Source: Comamonadaceae bacterium 2PF
Lineage (GTDB): Bacteria; Pseudomonadota; Gammaproteobacteria; Burkholderiales; Burkholderiaceae_C
Length of the DNA: 64,000 nt
Assembly: GCA_005502875.1 (NCBI GenBank)
Contig: SCMV01000001.1
Span: 1 to 64,000, forward strand
Direction: 5' to 3'
Shown: positions 36,449 to 46,068 of the stretch, in pieces
Position numbering within the stretch: the stretch's first letter is position 1
How the letters are laid out: the number at the start of each line of letters is the position of its first letter
Made by a program: the position numbers and the translations under genes
The notes under the pieces: generated by a model
What the model saw: only the letters and a program-made list of their open reading frames with translations
The model's database searches: none
Told to the model about the DNA's origin: nothing

Positions 36449-39400
36449 TCAGCTCCAGTTGGCGGCGAGCACCGGTGCCAGTTGGGTGCGCTGGGCGTCG
36501 GTGAGGGTGGTTTGGCCCATGGCTGGTGGCGTCATGGAGGCCATGGCCTGGACCAGGTTGGCGACCTGGGTGTGGGACAGGGTTTTGCCGCCTGCGGTGA
36601 GTTGCTCGATGCGGAAGTTGCTGCCACCCGCACCTCCGGCAATCGTGACTTGGTCGCTTGTCCCGATCACGTTGATCTTCCAGTTGTTGCCGGACTGGCT
36701 GAACCAGAGTTGATCATGTGCAATGCCCGGTTGGAATTGCAGGACGTCGAAGTTGCCAACGGTTGCGTCGATGTCGACGATGCTGTCTTGCCCACCACCT
36801 CGGGAGAAGCGGTAGGTGTCGTTGCCGATGCCGCCACCCAGGTAGTCGTTGCCCGTGCCGCCGTCGAGCAAGTCGAGGCCGGCACCACCGTACAGCTTGT
36901 CGCTGCCGCTCTCACCGAAAAGCGAGTCGTTGCCGTCTTGGCCGTAGATGGTGTCGTCGGTAACGTAGCCTCGCAGGTTGGTGTCGTTGCCGGACGTGCC
37001 TTGCAGGGCCAGTTTGCGGACCTCGTCAGCGGTGATGGTTTTGTCGTCGAAGACGATTTGACTGACGCCGGTGAACTCGTGGGGTGAGTCGAAGGCTTGG
37101 CGAACCAGAGTCAGGATGTTGTAGCTGGTGCCTGACGAAGTTTGAGCAATGTTGATGTCGGAGAACGTGCGGTTGAAGGTGACGTCGGTGGATTTGAAGC
37201 CCTTCATGACCAGGGTGTCTTCGGCGCGTTGGCCGTAGATGACGTCGTAGCCATCGCCCTTGGCGTAGACGTAGGTGTCTGCGCCGGCGTCGCCGTACAA
37301 GGCGTCGGTGCCGAGTCCGCCGACAAGGTAGTCGGCTCCCTCGCCTCCGCGTAGGTTGTCGTTGCCAGCGTTACCGTGCAGCCAATCATTTCCATTCAGG
37401 CCGTTTACCGAGTCGACGCCAACCGAACCGAACACGAAGTCGGCGGTGGCTTGACCCGTCCATGTGCTGCCTCCAGATGGCAGTTTGACAAGCCCGTTGG
37501 CAATGATGGCGTCGATTGCAGCTGTGGACCATGTGACGCCATCAGAGAACGTGAACTGTTCGACCCGGTTGGGGTTGGAGGTGAAGTAGTTGTCGATGGT
37601 GATGGTGTCCGCAGCACCGTAACGCAACGCGAGACCGTTGGCGGCATTGCGATCCAAGGAGACGATGTCGGTGGACTTCACGTTGGTGAAGGAAATGACA
37701 TCGGTGTTTCCGGAGGTAGTGTCGTTGTCATAGATGACGTCGTTGCCATCACCTGCAGCGAACACGTAGGTGTCGTTGCCAGTGCTGCCTTCAAGGCGGT
37801 CCGAGCCCGTTCCTCCGTTGAGAGTGTCTCCACCGCTCTCGCCGTACAACGAGTCATTGCCTTGTGCTCCTTCGATGGTGTCGTTCGTTGCGTAGCCGCG
37901 CAGGTTTGTTTCGTTGCCGGAAGTGCCTTGCAGGGCCAGTTTGCGGACCTCGTCAGCGGTGATGGTTTTGTCATCGAAGACGATTTGGCTGACGCCCGTG
38001 AACTCGTGGGGTGAGTCGAAAGCTTGGCGCACCAGGGTGAGGATGTTGTAGCTGGTGCCTGACGACGTCTGAGCAATGCTGATGTCGGAGAACTGGCGGG
38101 TGAATATGACATCGGTAGACTTGAAGCCCTTCATGATCAGGGTGTCTTCAATGCGTTGGCTGTAGATGACGTCGTAACCGTCGCCCTTGTTATATGTGTA
38201 CGTGTCAGTGCCTGCATCACCGCAAAGAACATCGTTGCCGACGCCACCTTCCAGGACGTCGACCCCCGTGCCTCCGCTCAGCCAATCGCCTCCCGCACCT
38301 CCAATGAGGCTGTCGCTGCCCAGGCCGCCTGAAAGCGTGTCAGCGTAGCCCGCCCCAGTCAGTGTGTCGTCGCCGTCACCGCCATCGATTTGATTGACCC
38401 CGTTGGTGTAGCTGGTCATGTTGTCATTGCCCAGAGTGCCGCTATAAACAGATTTCTGGAAGATGTCGGGAAGCGACCAAGTGACCCCATCAGAGAAAGT
38501 GATTTTCTCCGTTTGATACGCAGCACTTGATGTCGGCAAGAAAAAGCCGGTGACCTCCACGGAGTCAGATGCTCCATATTGAACAACCAAGCTATTTTTC
38601 GACGTGCGCGAGATGGAAATCAGCTCAGAGGACTTGACGTCAGCAAAGGAAATGACATCAGAATTACCGGTTACCGTGTCACGGTCATAAATGACATCCG
38701 TGCCGTCACCTTTTTTGAACAGATAGGTGTCGTTGCCCAATCCGCCATAGAGGTAGTCATTGCCTATGCCACCGATCAGGTGATCGTTGTTTGAGCCACC
38801 TTGCAACTTGTCGCCGCCCGCTTCACCGTAGAGCCAGTCGTCGCCCTCTCCACCGTCGAGTGAGTCATCGCCCTCTCCGGCGAAAAGGAAGTCCGACCCC
38901 GCCAGTGCAATGAGCGTGTCATTGCCCTTGCCACTCATGCCAATCAACTTGTCATTGCCACTCGAGCCATTCAGGGGGCTGGTGTTGGTATTGCCCTGTA
39001 CGAGGGTTGCAGCAAGAAGTGTGGAAATGTCCGTGATGGACCAATTAGAACCGTCAGCGAATTGAATCTGCTGCAGCGGATTGTTGGTGTGGGCCGGCGA
39101 GCTTTGATAAAGGAAGTCTTCAACGGTTATCTGATCACTCGATCCGGCGATCTTGATGATCAGTGATGTACCCAAGGTGCTCAAGCCGATGTCCGCAGCA
39201 GACGTTCCGGCTTTGAACAAAAGGGTGTCAGCCTTACCAGCAGTGGCATCGGTGGTGGACTTGATGACGTCTTGTCCATCGCCCTTGCCATACACGTACG
39301 TGTCGCTGCCTTCTCCGCCCTTGATGGTGTCGTTGCCGGTGCCGCCGTCGAGCGTGTCGTTGCCACCATTGCCAAACAGCGAATCCGCGCCGTCGAGACC

Positions 39401-42400
39401 TTTGAGGGAGTCGGCTTGGTGCGAGCCGTAGATTGCGTCAGCACCGGTGGTGCTGGGAGGAAGTTTGCTCAGGATCGTTGCTATGTCCCAGGTAGTACCG
39501 TTCGCAAACTTGATTTGCTGGATCGGGTTTTGGGTGCTGTACGGGTCTCCGTTGTAAAAGAAATTCGAGACAGTGAAATTATCAGCAGCTGTGTCTACGA
39601 GGTCGATGTACAGGAAATTGCCAGAGGACCTTAGAACAACGTCGCTGGGCGCGATGCCAGGTTTGAACAACAACGTGCTAATGGTTCCATTTTCGAAGCC
39701 GTACGAAGGCTCGATACCATCCATGCCATCCCCTCGGCCAAAGAGGTACGTGTTGTTGCCGCTTCCACCATTGAGGTTGTCGTTGCCAGTCCCTCCGTCC
39801 AGCGTGTCATCTCCTGCATCGCCTCGCAGCCAATCGCGGCCAGGCCCACCGTCGAGATAGTCGTTTCCTCCCCCCGCATCGATGAACTCGGTGCCTTCTT
39901 CCCCATAAAGCGAATCATCGCCCTGTGAGGCTCTCAGCGTGTCTGAGCCCTGTCCACCATAAATGATGTGATTGCCGTTTGGGGCTGTCAGTGGGTTGCC
40001 GCTGCCATTTCCTTGCAGGATGGTTGCAGCCATTTGAGTGGTGATGTTGGCCAAAGACCATTTGATGCCATTGGCGAACTCAAATTGTTTGACCGCGTTT
40101 CTTTGGTTTGTCGGCGTGTCTTGGTAGAAGAAGTCTTCGATGGTGACTTGGTCGGTGGAGTTGGCGATTTTGACCAACAGCGATGTACCGGATTTGCTGA
40201 GGCGGACATCGCTGAGCGCCACGCCGGCCTTGAACGAGAGGGTGTCGTTCTGGGGCGTTGCTTCGGTGTTGGCGGCGATGATGTCTTGGCCGTCGCCCCG
40301 ACCAAAACGATATGTGTTGTCTCCGGCGCCGCCACGTAAGCTATCGTTTCCGAGGCCGCCATCGAGCACGTCGTTTCTTGCCCCGCCGTCGAGCGTATCG
40401 TTGCCTCCTTGACCGAATAGCGCGTCATTTCCTTGGCCGCCGGTCAGAGGCTCGCCGTCGTTCGTGCCATTGATCAAAAGGCCCACGTTGGCTTTCACGG
40501 TCGCGTAGTTCCAAACCGCGTCACCATCGAATCGGAGGTTTTCTACCGTGAACGAGGATGCACCATCGGCTTGGAAGTAGGACTGGACAGTGAGTTGATC
40601 ATCGCTGCCATTCAGACGAATGATCAGATCGTCGCCCGAGCGTGTCAGAGTCACATCGTTAGGAGTGAGGCCTGAACCCAATTGGATGCTGTCCTGATTG
40701 ATACCCAGGGCATCGGCGTCTTCGTTGTTAATGCGGTCTTGGCCTGATCCCTCGCCAAACCGATATGTGTCAGCACCTGTGCCACCATGCAAAGAGTCGT
40801 CGCCGATCCCGCCGTCGAGCGTGTCGCTGTCCTCCCCGCCATTCAGGGTGTCGTTCCCCTCATTCCCATTGAGCGTGTCGTTACCGCCCTGACCATTGAT
40901 GGCCTCGCCGGATGACGTGCCGTCCAGCCTGTCTACAAGCTCAGAGCCGCCATACAACTTGCTCAGGATGGCGCTCAGGTTCCACGTGGGCCCATCTGTG
41001 AATTTGATCTGTTGCAGCGGTGATTTGCTGTTGTTGGGGTTGTTCTGGTACAGGAAGTCCTCGATCGTGATTTGATCGGTTGAACCTCTGATTTTGACGA
41101 TCAACGACGTGCCAGCGGTGTTGAGGATCACGTCTTCCGGTGTGATGCCAGACTTCATCCACAAGGTGTCGATGTCGCCTGCGCGTGTGTCCGTGGACGA
41201 TCCTATGGTGTCTTGGCCATCGCCGCGGCTGAACTGGTAGGTGTCACTGCCCGCGTCACCGTAGAGCGAGTCGTTGTCTGCGCCGCCTTCGAGTGTGTCG
41301 TTGCCTGCATTGCCGTGCAGCTTGTCTGCTCCGCCCAAGCCGCTGATGGCGTCAGGGGTATCGTAGCCGTACAGAGAGTCGTTGCCGGATCTGGGGACCA
41401 GGACCTTGGATTTGACAAAAGCAATGTCCCAAGTCGGGCCATCCGTGAATTTGATGCTTTCCACTCCGCTGGTGGATGTGCCATCCGCCTGGAAGTAGCC
41501 CTGCACGTACAAGCGGTCCTCGCTGTCGTTGAGGCTGATGATCAGGTCGCTGTCGGATCGGGTGAGTGAGACCCCTTCTGGGGTGGTGCCGGCGCCCAAG
41601 ACGATGGTGTCTTCGTTGGTGCCGACGGCATCGGAGTCCTCGTTGTAGATGGTGTCCTGGCCTGATCCGATGCCGAACAGGTACGTGTCGGCACCTGCGC
41701 CGCCGATCAGTTTATCGTTGTCGGCACCGCCATCCAATTCGTCGTTGCCTTCTCCACCCATCAGCACATCGTTGCCGTCTTCGCCCATGAGCACGTCATC
41801 GCCGAGCAGCGAGCTGCTTTGGTCGGCGATTGCTGAGCTGAGTTGATGCTCCCCGGCCAGGTAGTCATTGCCGGAGCCGCCCATCAGGGTGTCGTTGCCG
41901 CCATCGCCATACAGGTAGTCGTTGTCTGCGCCGCCATCGAGGAAGTCTGCGCCATGTGCGCTGGCTGCCACGTTTGAAGTGTTGTCATCGCCGCTGAGGA
42001 CGTCGCTACCGGCTCCCCCATACAACCGATCATCTCTGCCGCCGCCTATCAGTTGATCGTTGCCGTCGCCTCCGTAGAGCTCATCGTCGCCATGTGCCGC
42101 GAGGCCCAATTGGGCCGCGACATCGTCACCCCATAGGGAGTCGTTGTCACTGCCACCAAACAGGACGTCGTCCTTGCCGCCGCCGATCAAGGTGTCGTTG
42201 CCTTCGTCCCCATACAGGGTGTCATTTCCGTGAGCCGAGGCGGCAACTTCGGACTCAATGGCGTCGCCGTAGATGAGGTCGCGGTCTGCTCCGCCATGCA
42301 GTTCGTCTGCTTCGCCTCCGCCGTAAAGCTTGTCGTAGCCGTTGCCCCCAGAAAGGTAGTCCCTGCCATGTGCCGAAGGGGCCACCGACTGTCCGCTGTC

Positions 42401-45400
42401 GTCGCCCCACATTGAGTCATCGCCCTCGCCGCCGATCAGGGTGTCATCCTTGCCGTTGCCTTTGATCTGATCATCTCCCTCGCCGCCGTCAAGGTGATCA
42501 TCTCCGTGGCCTGTTGCGTCCACGGTAGCTGAACTGCCATCTCCTTCGAGCGTGTCATTGCCCTGTCCGCCGACCAGGAGGTCTGAGTCACCGCCACCGA
42601 TGAGGGTGTCTTTGCCATCGCCCCCGTCCAGGGTGTCTTTGCCATGTGCGGAAAGCGGCACTTCGGACTGTTCGTCGTCGTCACCCCACAACTTGTCGTC
42701 GTCAGCACCACCACGCAAAAAGTCGGCATCGCCGCCGCCAGTGAGCTGATCGTTGCCCTTGTCGCCTTCCAGGGTGTCTTGTCCATGCACGCTGACAGGA
42801 ACATCTTGGTTTTCGCTGTCGCCAAAGATGGAGTCGTTGCCATCCCCTCCGAGCAAGAAATCGTCTCGTCCTCCGCCCTCTATATAGTCATTCTCTGAGC
42901 CGCCATCGATGTAGTCGTTGCCGTGCTCAGACAAGGCCGTTTCCGTTAGGCTGACCCCACCAGGGTCTTGAGCATCTCCCCACAGTTCATCAGCCTCTGA
43001 GCCTCCGAAGATCACGTCGGAGCCACCCTCTCCTACGATGGTGTCATAGCCCGCGCCACCGTCAATGAAATCGTTGCCGTGCTTGGGGACGTAGTCGTCC
43101 TCGGCCCGGAAGGACAGTGTGATGCCCCCGTTGACCACCAAGTGGTAGTAGGTGTCCCCGTTGATTTCATCGTTGCCAGCACCGCCAGAAATCCGGTCTG
43201 ATCCACCCCAGCCTGTCAGTACGTCGTTGTCGGCTCCGGCGTCGATCGTGTCTTCAAAGTACGAGCCGACGATGGTGTCATTGCCTGAGCCTCCGTCAAT
43301 CAAATCGCCCTTGAGGTCTGTGTTGGGGAAGCGCCAGTAGATCGAGTAGTCGCTGAATTGCCACTGTCCACTTGTGTCTTTATAAATTCCCCAGCGTGGG
43401 GCCCGGGTCAATACGGTCGAGTCTGCAGGGGGGGACCATAGAAGTGTGTCTGGGTTACTGTAAGGGGAGTAAACACTGTTGAGATTCATTGTTTGCCACG
43501 TCAAGATCACGTCGTTGCCTGTGCCGCCAATGAGCGTATCTTGACCGCCAGCTCCAACCAGCAGATCGTTTCCTGCTCCGCCGTCAATCCGATCATCGTT
43601 GCGGTATCCACCCAGCGCATCGTTGCCGCCTAGCCCTTCCATGTCGAAGCGCTGACTTTCCACCCTGGTGAGGCCCAGATTGTTCAAGGAAGTATTCAGC
43701 ACGTCTGCGAAGTCAGGCGCGGTGACGCCGTTGCTGTAGTTCCCATCTGCAAGGCGTTTCATGGGCTCAGACCCTGGCGCTGTCTGATCTCCTAGCAATT
43801 TGGTCATGCCAGTTTGTGGTGCAGGAACGCTGGATTCGTCCAGCGTGATGCCCATCTGCGTGTTCTTCCAGTTGCGCAACGTGATGCTGCTGTTGAGTTT
43901 GCCGTCCTTGGTGATGACCAGGGTGGTGGTGCCATTGGCCTGTGCGCTGCTTTGGAAGAATGTCCAACCGGTGGCTTTGTCCGAGTAGGTGTTGGCGGAG
44001 ATCTTCTTGGCGTTCTGCGCCGACACCAATTGACCATCTAATTCAATCTCTCCAAAAGCATCGCTGTCCACGATCACATCGTTGCCAAAGTCGCCAGTGA
44101 AAACGTATTTGTCCTCGCCCGCCCCTCCGCTCAAGGTATCCGATCCGGCTCCGCCATCCAAGGTGTCGTTGTCGTCTCCGCCATCGAGCTGGTCGTTGCC
44201 CGTATTGCCCCGCAGGTTGTCTTTCCCGACTCCGCCGCGCAAGACGTCGTTGCCGTCATTGCCTTGCAAGACATCGTCTGCACCACCGCCAAACATGTAG
44301 TCGGCTTGAGCGGAGCCCGCCAAGTTGTCAGCGTTGCGCGTGCCAAATACAAGCTTGTAGTCGGTGAGTGTCACGCGGGCGGCGAGCTTTTCCAAGAAGT
44401 TCAGTTCGTCGTTGTCTGCGTTGCCTCTGAGCGTCGCCCATGCGCCGGTGGCGGCCTCCGATCCATAGATGCCGCCGATGATGCCGGCCCCGATTGCCAG
44501 GACGGTCGCCACTGGAACGCTGACGGCGGCTCCCATCAAGGCGGCAGCGCCGACGGCGATGGCAACCACGGCACTGCCAATGGCTGCACCTGCGCTACCG
44601 CCTGCGGCTTCAATGGCCCATGTCTCCATGATCTGACGGGCTTTTTCTGTGTTGCCGCTTTCGGCTGCATCCACGGATTCACTGAAGGCGATGCCAAAAA
44701 CCAACAGTGCGCCGATAATTCCCAGCTTATTGCCAGGTGATCGCGCGAGGGTCTTGATATTGGAGGACTCAGTGGTCGTGAGTACTTTTTTCCAGAATTC
44801 GTGAAAACGTTGCTGAGCTTCAGGGTGCGTTTCTAGATAGCGGCCTAGATCTAGAATGCTTGAGTCAAAGTAGTCGCCCAATTTTAAGTCAGCCAATATC
44901 TTAACTTCTTTGCCAGCCTCGTCTATCACAGTGCTGACTGTTGCCTTGAGTCCGCTGTATCCCGCAGAGAGTCCAGATTTTGCCTTGATCGCTTCGAACG
45001 CCGTCTCCGTGCCCATGGCGCGCAATTCGGCGATCGCAATTCCCTCAATCCGAGTGACTTTGCTGCCAGGTTCAAGAAGCGTGGGAAGTTCTGTCGCACC
45101 AAACTGCCGTTTGATTTCGGCAGCAGGACCTAGAAAGCGCACTTCACCCACTGTTTCCGATGCGAATCTCTTGGATGCCTCTGCCCAAGGGCCAACTGTA
45201 GGATCGTACAGAAAGTCTTTGGCTGCTTTTATTTCGTCTGAAGACATTTCCTCGGTAACTCGAAGAAAGGCTTTATTAAAGGCGTCCGAGCTCAAAAAGG
45301 CGCCGGCCTGAGTTTTGTCGATGATTCGGAGATTTCCGTCTTCGCCTTTTTTGATAATCTCGCCAATGATGGTGGTTGTGCTAACGTCACCCATCTTTCC

Positions 45401-45559
45401 GCTATACAGCAACGTGATGGAACCTTGCGACTTTCCCTCGGCCGTTGCCACGCTGACCCGAGAGCCAAGCGCCATCAGATCGGATAGTTCGTATTTCCCA
45501 GAGCTTGTCAGTTCTTTTAGTTCGCTGATCGCCTCTTCATAGGTGATAATGTTTTTCAT
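36449..45559 (-). CDS. Giant RTX protein secreted by a type I system
   Basis: 3036 residues. Residues 1 to about 400 are not RTX: they are helical and contain two hydrophobic stretches, KLGIIGALLVFGIAFSESV (about 290) and a glycine/alanine-rich segment with AAIGSAVVAIAVGAAALMGA and ATVLAIGAGIIGGIYGSEAA (about 330-385). RTX nonapeptides (GGxGxDxLx) start near 406. Residues about 826-1238 are nine modules of a 46-residue super-repeat. From about 1285 eleven macro-repeats follow, each with RTX turns, a GxDTYxFxxGDGxDxI strand and a haemolysin-related beta domain. The end (LVQAMASMTPPAMGQTTL, then LAPVLAANWS) is the conserved type I secretion tail. The ATG overlaps the upstream gene's stop (ATGA). 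No HlyC-type acyltransferase is nearby. A role as adhesin or membrane-active toxin is open. Confidence 0.92.
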   Translation of the reverse strand: MKNIITYEEAISELKELTSSGKYELSDLMALGSRVSVATAEGKSQGSITLLYSGKMGDVSTTTIIGEIIKKGEDGNLRIIDKTQAGAFLSSDAFNKAFLRVTEEMSSDEIKAAKDFLYDPTVGPWAEASKRFASETVGEVRFLGPAAEIKRQFGATELPTLLEPGSKVTRIEGIAIAELRAMGTETAFEAIKAKSGLSAGYSGLKATVSTVIDEAGKEVKILADLKLGDYFDSSILDLGRYLETHPEAQQRFHEFWKKVLTTTESSNIKTLARSPGNKLGIIGALLVFGIAFSESVDAAESGNTEKARQIMETWAIEAAGGSAGAAIGSAVVAIAVGAAALMGAAVSVPVATVLAIGAGIIGGIYGSEAATGAWATLRGNADNDELNFLEKLAARVTLTDYKLVFGTRNADNLAGSAQADYMFGGGADDVLQGNDGNDVLRGGVGKDNLRGNTGNDQLDGGDDNDTLDGGAGSDTLSGGAGEDKYVFTGDFGNDVIVDSDAFGEIELDGQLVSAQNAKKISANTYSDKATGWTFFQSSAQANGTTTLVITKDGKLNSSITLRNWKNTQMGITLDESSVPAPQTGMTKLLGDQTAPGSEPMKRLADGNYSNGVTAPDFADVLNTSLNNLGLTRVESQRFDMEGLGGNDALGGYRNDDRIDGGAGNDLLVGAGGQDTLIGGTGNDVILTWQTMNLNSVYSPYSNPDTLLWSPPADSTVLTRAPRWGIYKDTSGQWQFSDYSIYWRFPNTDLKGDLIDGGSGNDTIVGSYFEDTIDAGADNDVLTGWGGSDRISGGAGNDEINGDTYYHLVVNGGITLSFRAEDDYVPKHGNDFIDGGAGYDTIVGEGGSDVIFGGSEADELWGDAQDPGGVSLTETALSEHGNDYIDGGSENDYIEGGGRDDFLLGGDGNDSIFGDSENQDVPVSVHGQDTLEGDKGNDQLTGGGDADFLRGGADDDKLWGDDDEQSEVPLSAHGKDTLDGGDGKDTLIGGGDSDLLVGGQGNDTLEGDGSSATVDATGHGDDHLDGGEGDDQIKGNGKDDTLIGGEGDDSMWGDDSGQSVAPSAHGRDYLSGGNGYDKLYGGGEADELHGGADRDLIYGDAIESEVAASAHGNDTLYGDEGNDTLIGGGKDDVLFGGSDNDSLWGDDVAAQLGLAAHGDDELYGGDGNDQLIGGGRDDRLYGGAGSDVLSGDDNTSNVAASAHGADFLDGGADNDYLYGDGGNDTLMGGSGNDYLAGEHQLSSAIADQSSSLLGDDVLMGEDGNDVLMGGEGNDELDGGADNDKLIGGAGADTYLFGIGSGQDTIYNEDSDAVGTNEDTIVLGAGTTPEGVSLTRSDSDLIISLNDSEDRLYVQGYFQADGTSTSGVESIKFTDGPTWDIAFVKSKVLVPRSGNDSLYGYDTPDAISGLGGADKLHGNAGNDTLEGGADNDSLYGDAGSDTYQFSRGDGQDTIGSSTDTRAGDIDTLWMKSGITPEDVILNTAGTSLIVKIRGSTDQITIEDFLYQNNPNNSKSPLQQIKFTDGPTWNLSAILSKLYGGSELVDRLDGTSSGEAINGQGGNDTLNGNEGNDTLNGGEDSDTLDGGIGDDSLHGGTGADTYRFGEGSGQDRINNEDADALGINQDSIQLGSGLTPNDVTLTRSGDDLIIRLNGSDDQLTVQSYFQADGASSFTVENLRFDGDAVWNYATVKANVGLLINGTNDGEPLTGGQGNDALFGQGGNDTLDGGARNDVLDGGLGNDSLRGGAGDNTYRFGRGDGQDIIAANTEATPQNDTLSFKAGVALSDVRLSKSGTSLLVKIANSTDQVTIEDFFYQDTPTNQRNAVKQFEFANGIKWSLANITTQMAATILQGNGSGNPLTAPNGNHIIYGGQGSDTLRASQGDDSLYGEEGTEFIDAGGGNDYLDGGPGRDWLRGDAGDDTLDGGTGNDNLNGGSGNNTYLFGRGDGMDGIEPSYGFENGTISTLLFKPGIAPSDVVLRSSGNFLYIDLVDTAADNFTVSNFFYNGDPYSTQNPIQQIKFANGTTWDIATILSKLPPSTTGADAIYGSHQADSLKGLDGADSLFGNGGNDTLDGGTGNDTIKGGEGSDTYVYGKGDGQDVIKSTTDATAGKADTLLFKAGTSAADIGLSTLGTSLIIKIAGSSDQITVEDFLYQSSPAHTNNPLQQIQFADGSNWSITDISTLLAATLVQGNTNTSPLNGSSGNDKLIGMSGKGNDTLIALAGSDFLFAGEGDDSLDGGEGDDWLYGEAGGDKLQGGSNNDHLIGGIGNDYLYGGLGNDTYLFKKGDGTDVIYDRDTVTGNSDVISFADVKSSELISISRTSKNSLVVQYGASDSVEVTGFFLPTSSAAYQTEKITFSDGVTWSLPDIFQKSVYSGTLGNDNMTSYTNGVNQIDGGDGDDTLTGAGYADTLSGGLGSDSLIGGAGGDWLSGGTGVDVLEGGVGNDVLCGDAGTDTYTYNKGDGYDVIYSQRIEDTLIMKGFKSTDVIFTRQFSDISIAQTSSGTSYNILTLVRQAFDSPHEFTGVSQIVFDDKTITADEVRKLALQGTSGNETNLRGYATNDTIEGAQGNDSLYGESGGDTLNGGTGSDRLEGSTGNDTYVFAAGDGNDVIYDNDTTSGNTDVISFTNVKSTDIVSLDRNAANGLALRYGAADTITIDNYFTSNPNRVEQFTFSDGVTWSTAAIDAIIANGLVKLPSGGSTWTGQATADFVFGSVGVDSVNGLNGNDWLHGNAGNDNLRGGEGADYLVGGLGTDALYGDAGADTYVYAKGDGYDVIYGQRAEDTLVMKGFKSTDVTFNRTFSDINIAQTSSGTSYNILTLVRQAFDSPHEFTGVSQIVFDDKTITADEVRKLALQGTSGNDTNLRGYVTDDTIYGQDGNDSLFGESGSDKLYGGAGLDLLDGGTGNDYLGGGIGNDTYRFSRGGGQDSIVDIDATVGNFDVLQFQPGIAHDQLWFSQSGNNWKINVIGTSDQVTIAGGAGGSNFRIEQLTAGGKTLSHTQVANLVQAMASMTPPAMGQTTLTDAQRTQLAPVLAANWS
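36975..38097 (-). repeat. Near-identical 927-base-spaced direct repeat inside the RTX gene
   Basis: About 195 bases at 36975-37170 recur at 37902-38097 with only a few differences, offset by 927 bases (309 codons, two macro-repeats). Both encode TSSGTSYNILTLVRQAFDSP and IVFDDKTITADEVRKLALQG. Neighbouring macro-repeats have diverged far more, so this pair looks like a recent duplication or gene conversion. Confidence 0.85.
41846..43081 (-). repeat. Nine-module 46-residue super-repeat in the RTX protein
   Basis: Each module begins HGxDxL, has four nonapeptides (36 residues) and a 10-residue linker rich in Ser, Ala, Val and acidic residues, such as DEQSEVPLSA or DSGQSVAPSA. By hand count the modules are 52, 46, 47, 46, 46, 46, 46 and 46 residues, plus a last one of 37 without linker, which exactly fills 412 codons. 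Confidence 0.9.
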
Positions 45560-46011
45560 GCTGCGCCACCATTCCACAGCAAGTTGTGATGACATTCTTC
45601 ATCTTGTGATTCCATGCAAAATTCACCATGCACCTGAAAGGCTTCTTTGATTTGCATTAGAGTCTGTTCGTCAGGTAATCCGCAATAAGGTTCGCCGCTC
45701 CAAAAGTGAATAATATTTCGTGTTAGTGATATTTTTCTTGGATTTTCTCTGGAAATCAGCTGCCTGTTAATCTTTTTGGTGGAGAACGAGTAATATTTTT
45801 GATTGTCAATATATCCCCAGTACTCTTCGTCGTGGGTGTCGATTTCATGGCCCCTGCCAGTGCGGCACAGCACGCGATTTTTTTCGCGGTTGACGGTCCA
45901 TGCATCATCCTTTTTTTCGCCTGTTCTCAGAACGTTGCGTGCATATTTAAGGAATGAAGATGTTTCTTGCTCGATGGGTAGGATGTATTCGTTTGTGAAG
46001 GGCATGTTCAT
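45556..46011 (-). CDS. Small AT-rich gene upstream of the RTX gene, function unknown
   Basis: 151 residues from MNMPFTNEYILP (a second ATG two codons later is possible). The protein is hydrophilic, with aromatic residues and histidines (EYWGYIDNQKYYSF; IIHFWSGEPYCGLPDEQTL; EECHHNLLW), and has no signal peptide or membrane segment, so it is cytoplasmic. I do not recognise a family. Base composition is clearly more AT-rich than the rest of the window and matches the start of the RTX gene, whose ATG overlaps this stop by four bases. Its place between the secretion genes and the RTX gene suggests a cytoplasmic partner: immunity protein, chaperone or modifying factor. The choice is inference. Confidence 0.7.
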   Translation of the reverse strand: MNMPFTNEYILPIEQETSSFLKYARNVLRTGEKKDDAWTVNREKNRVLCRTGRGHEIDTHDEEYWGYIDNQKYYSFSTKKINRQLISRENPRKISLTRNIIHFWSGEPYCGLPDEQTLMQIKEAFQVHGEFCMESQDEECHHNLLWNGGAA

Positions 46012-46068
46012 TCCTTGTGTGTTACGTTGCAGTTTGTTTTTTGGGAATTTATTTCATTCGCGGGATTT

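Noticed and set aside
36449-44300. CRISPR-like or satellite DNA appearance of the RTX repeat region
   Set aside because: The periodicity is in protein-coding units (27 and 138 bases, ~450-500 bases) within one uninterrupted frame, with no constant repeat/unique spacer pattern and no cas genes.
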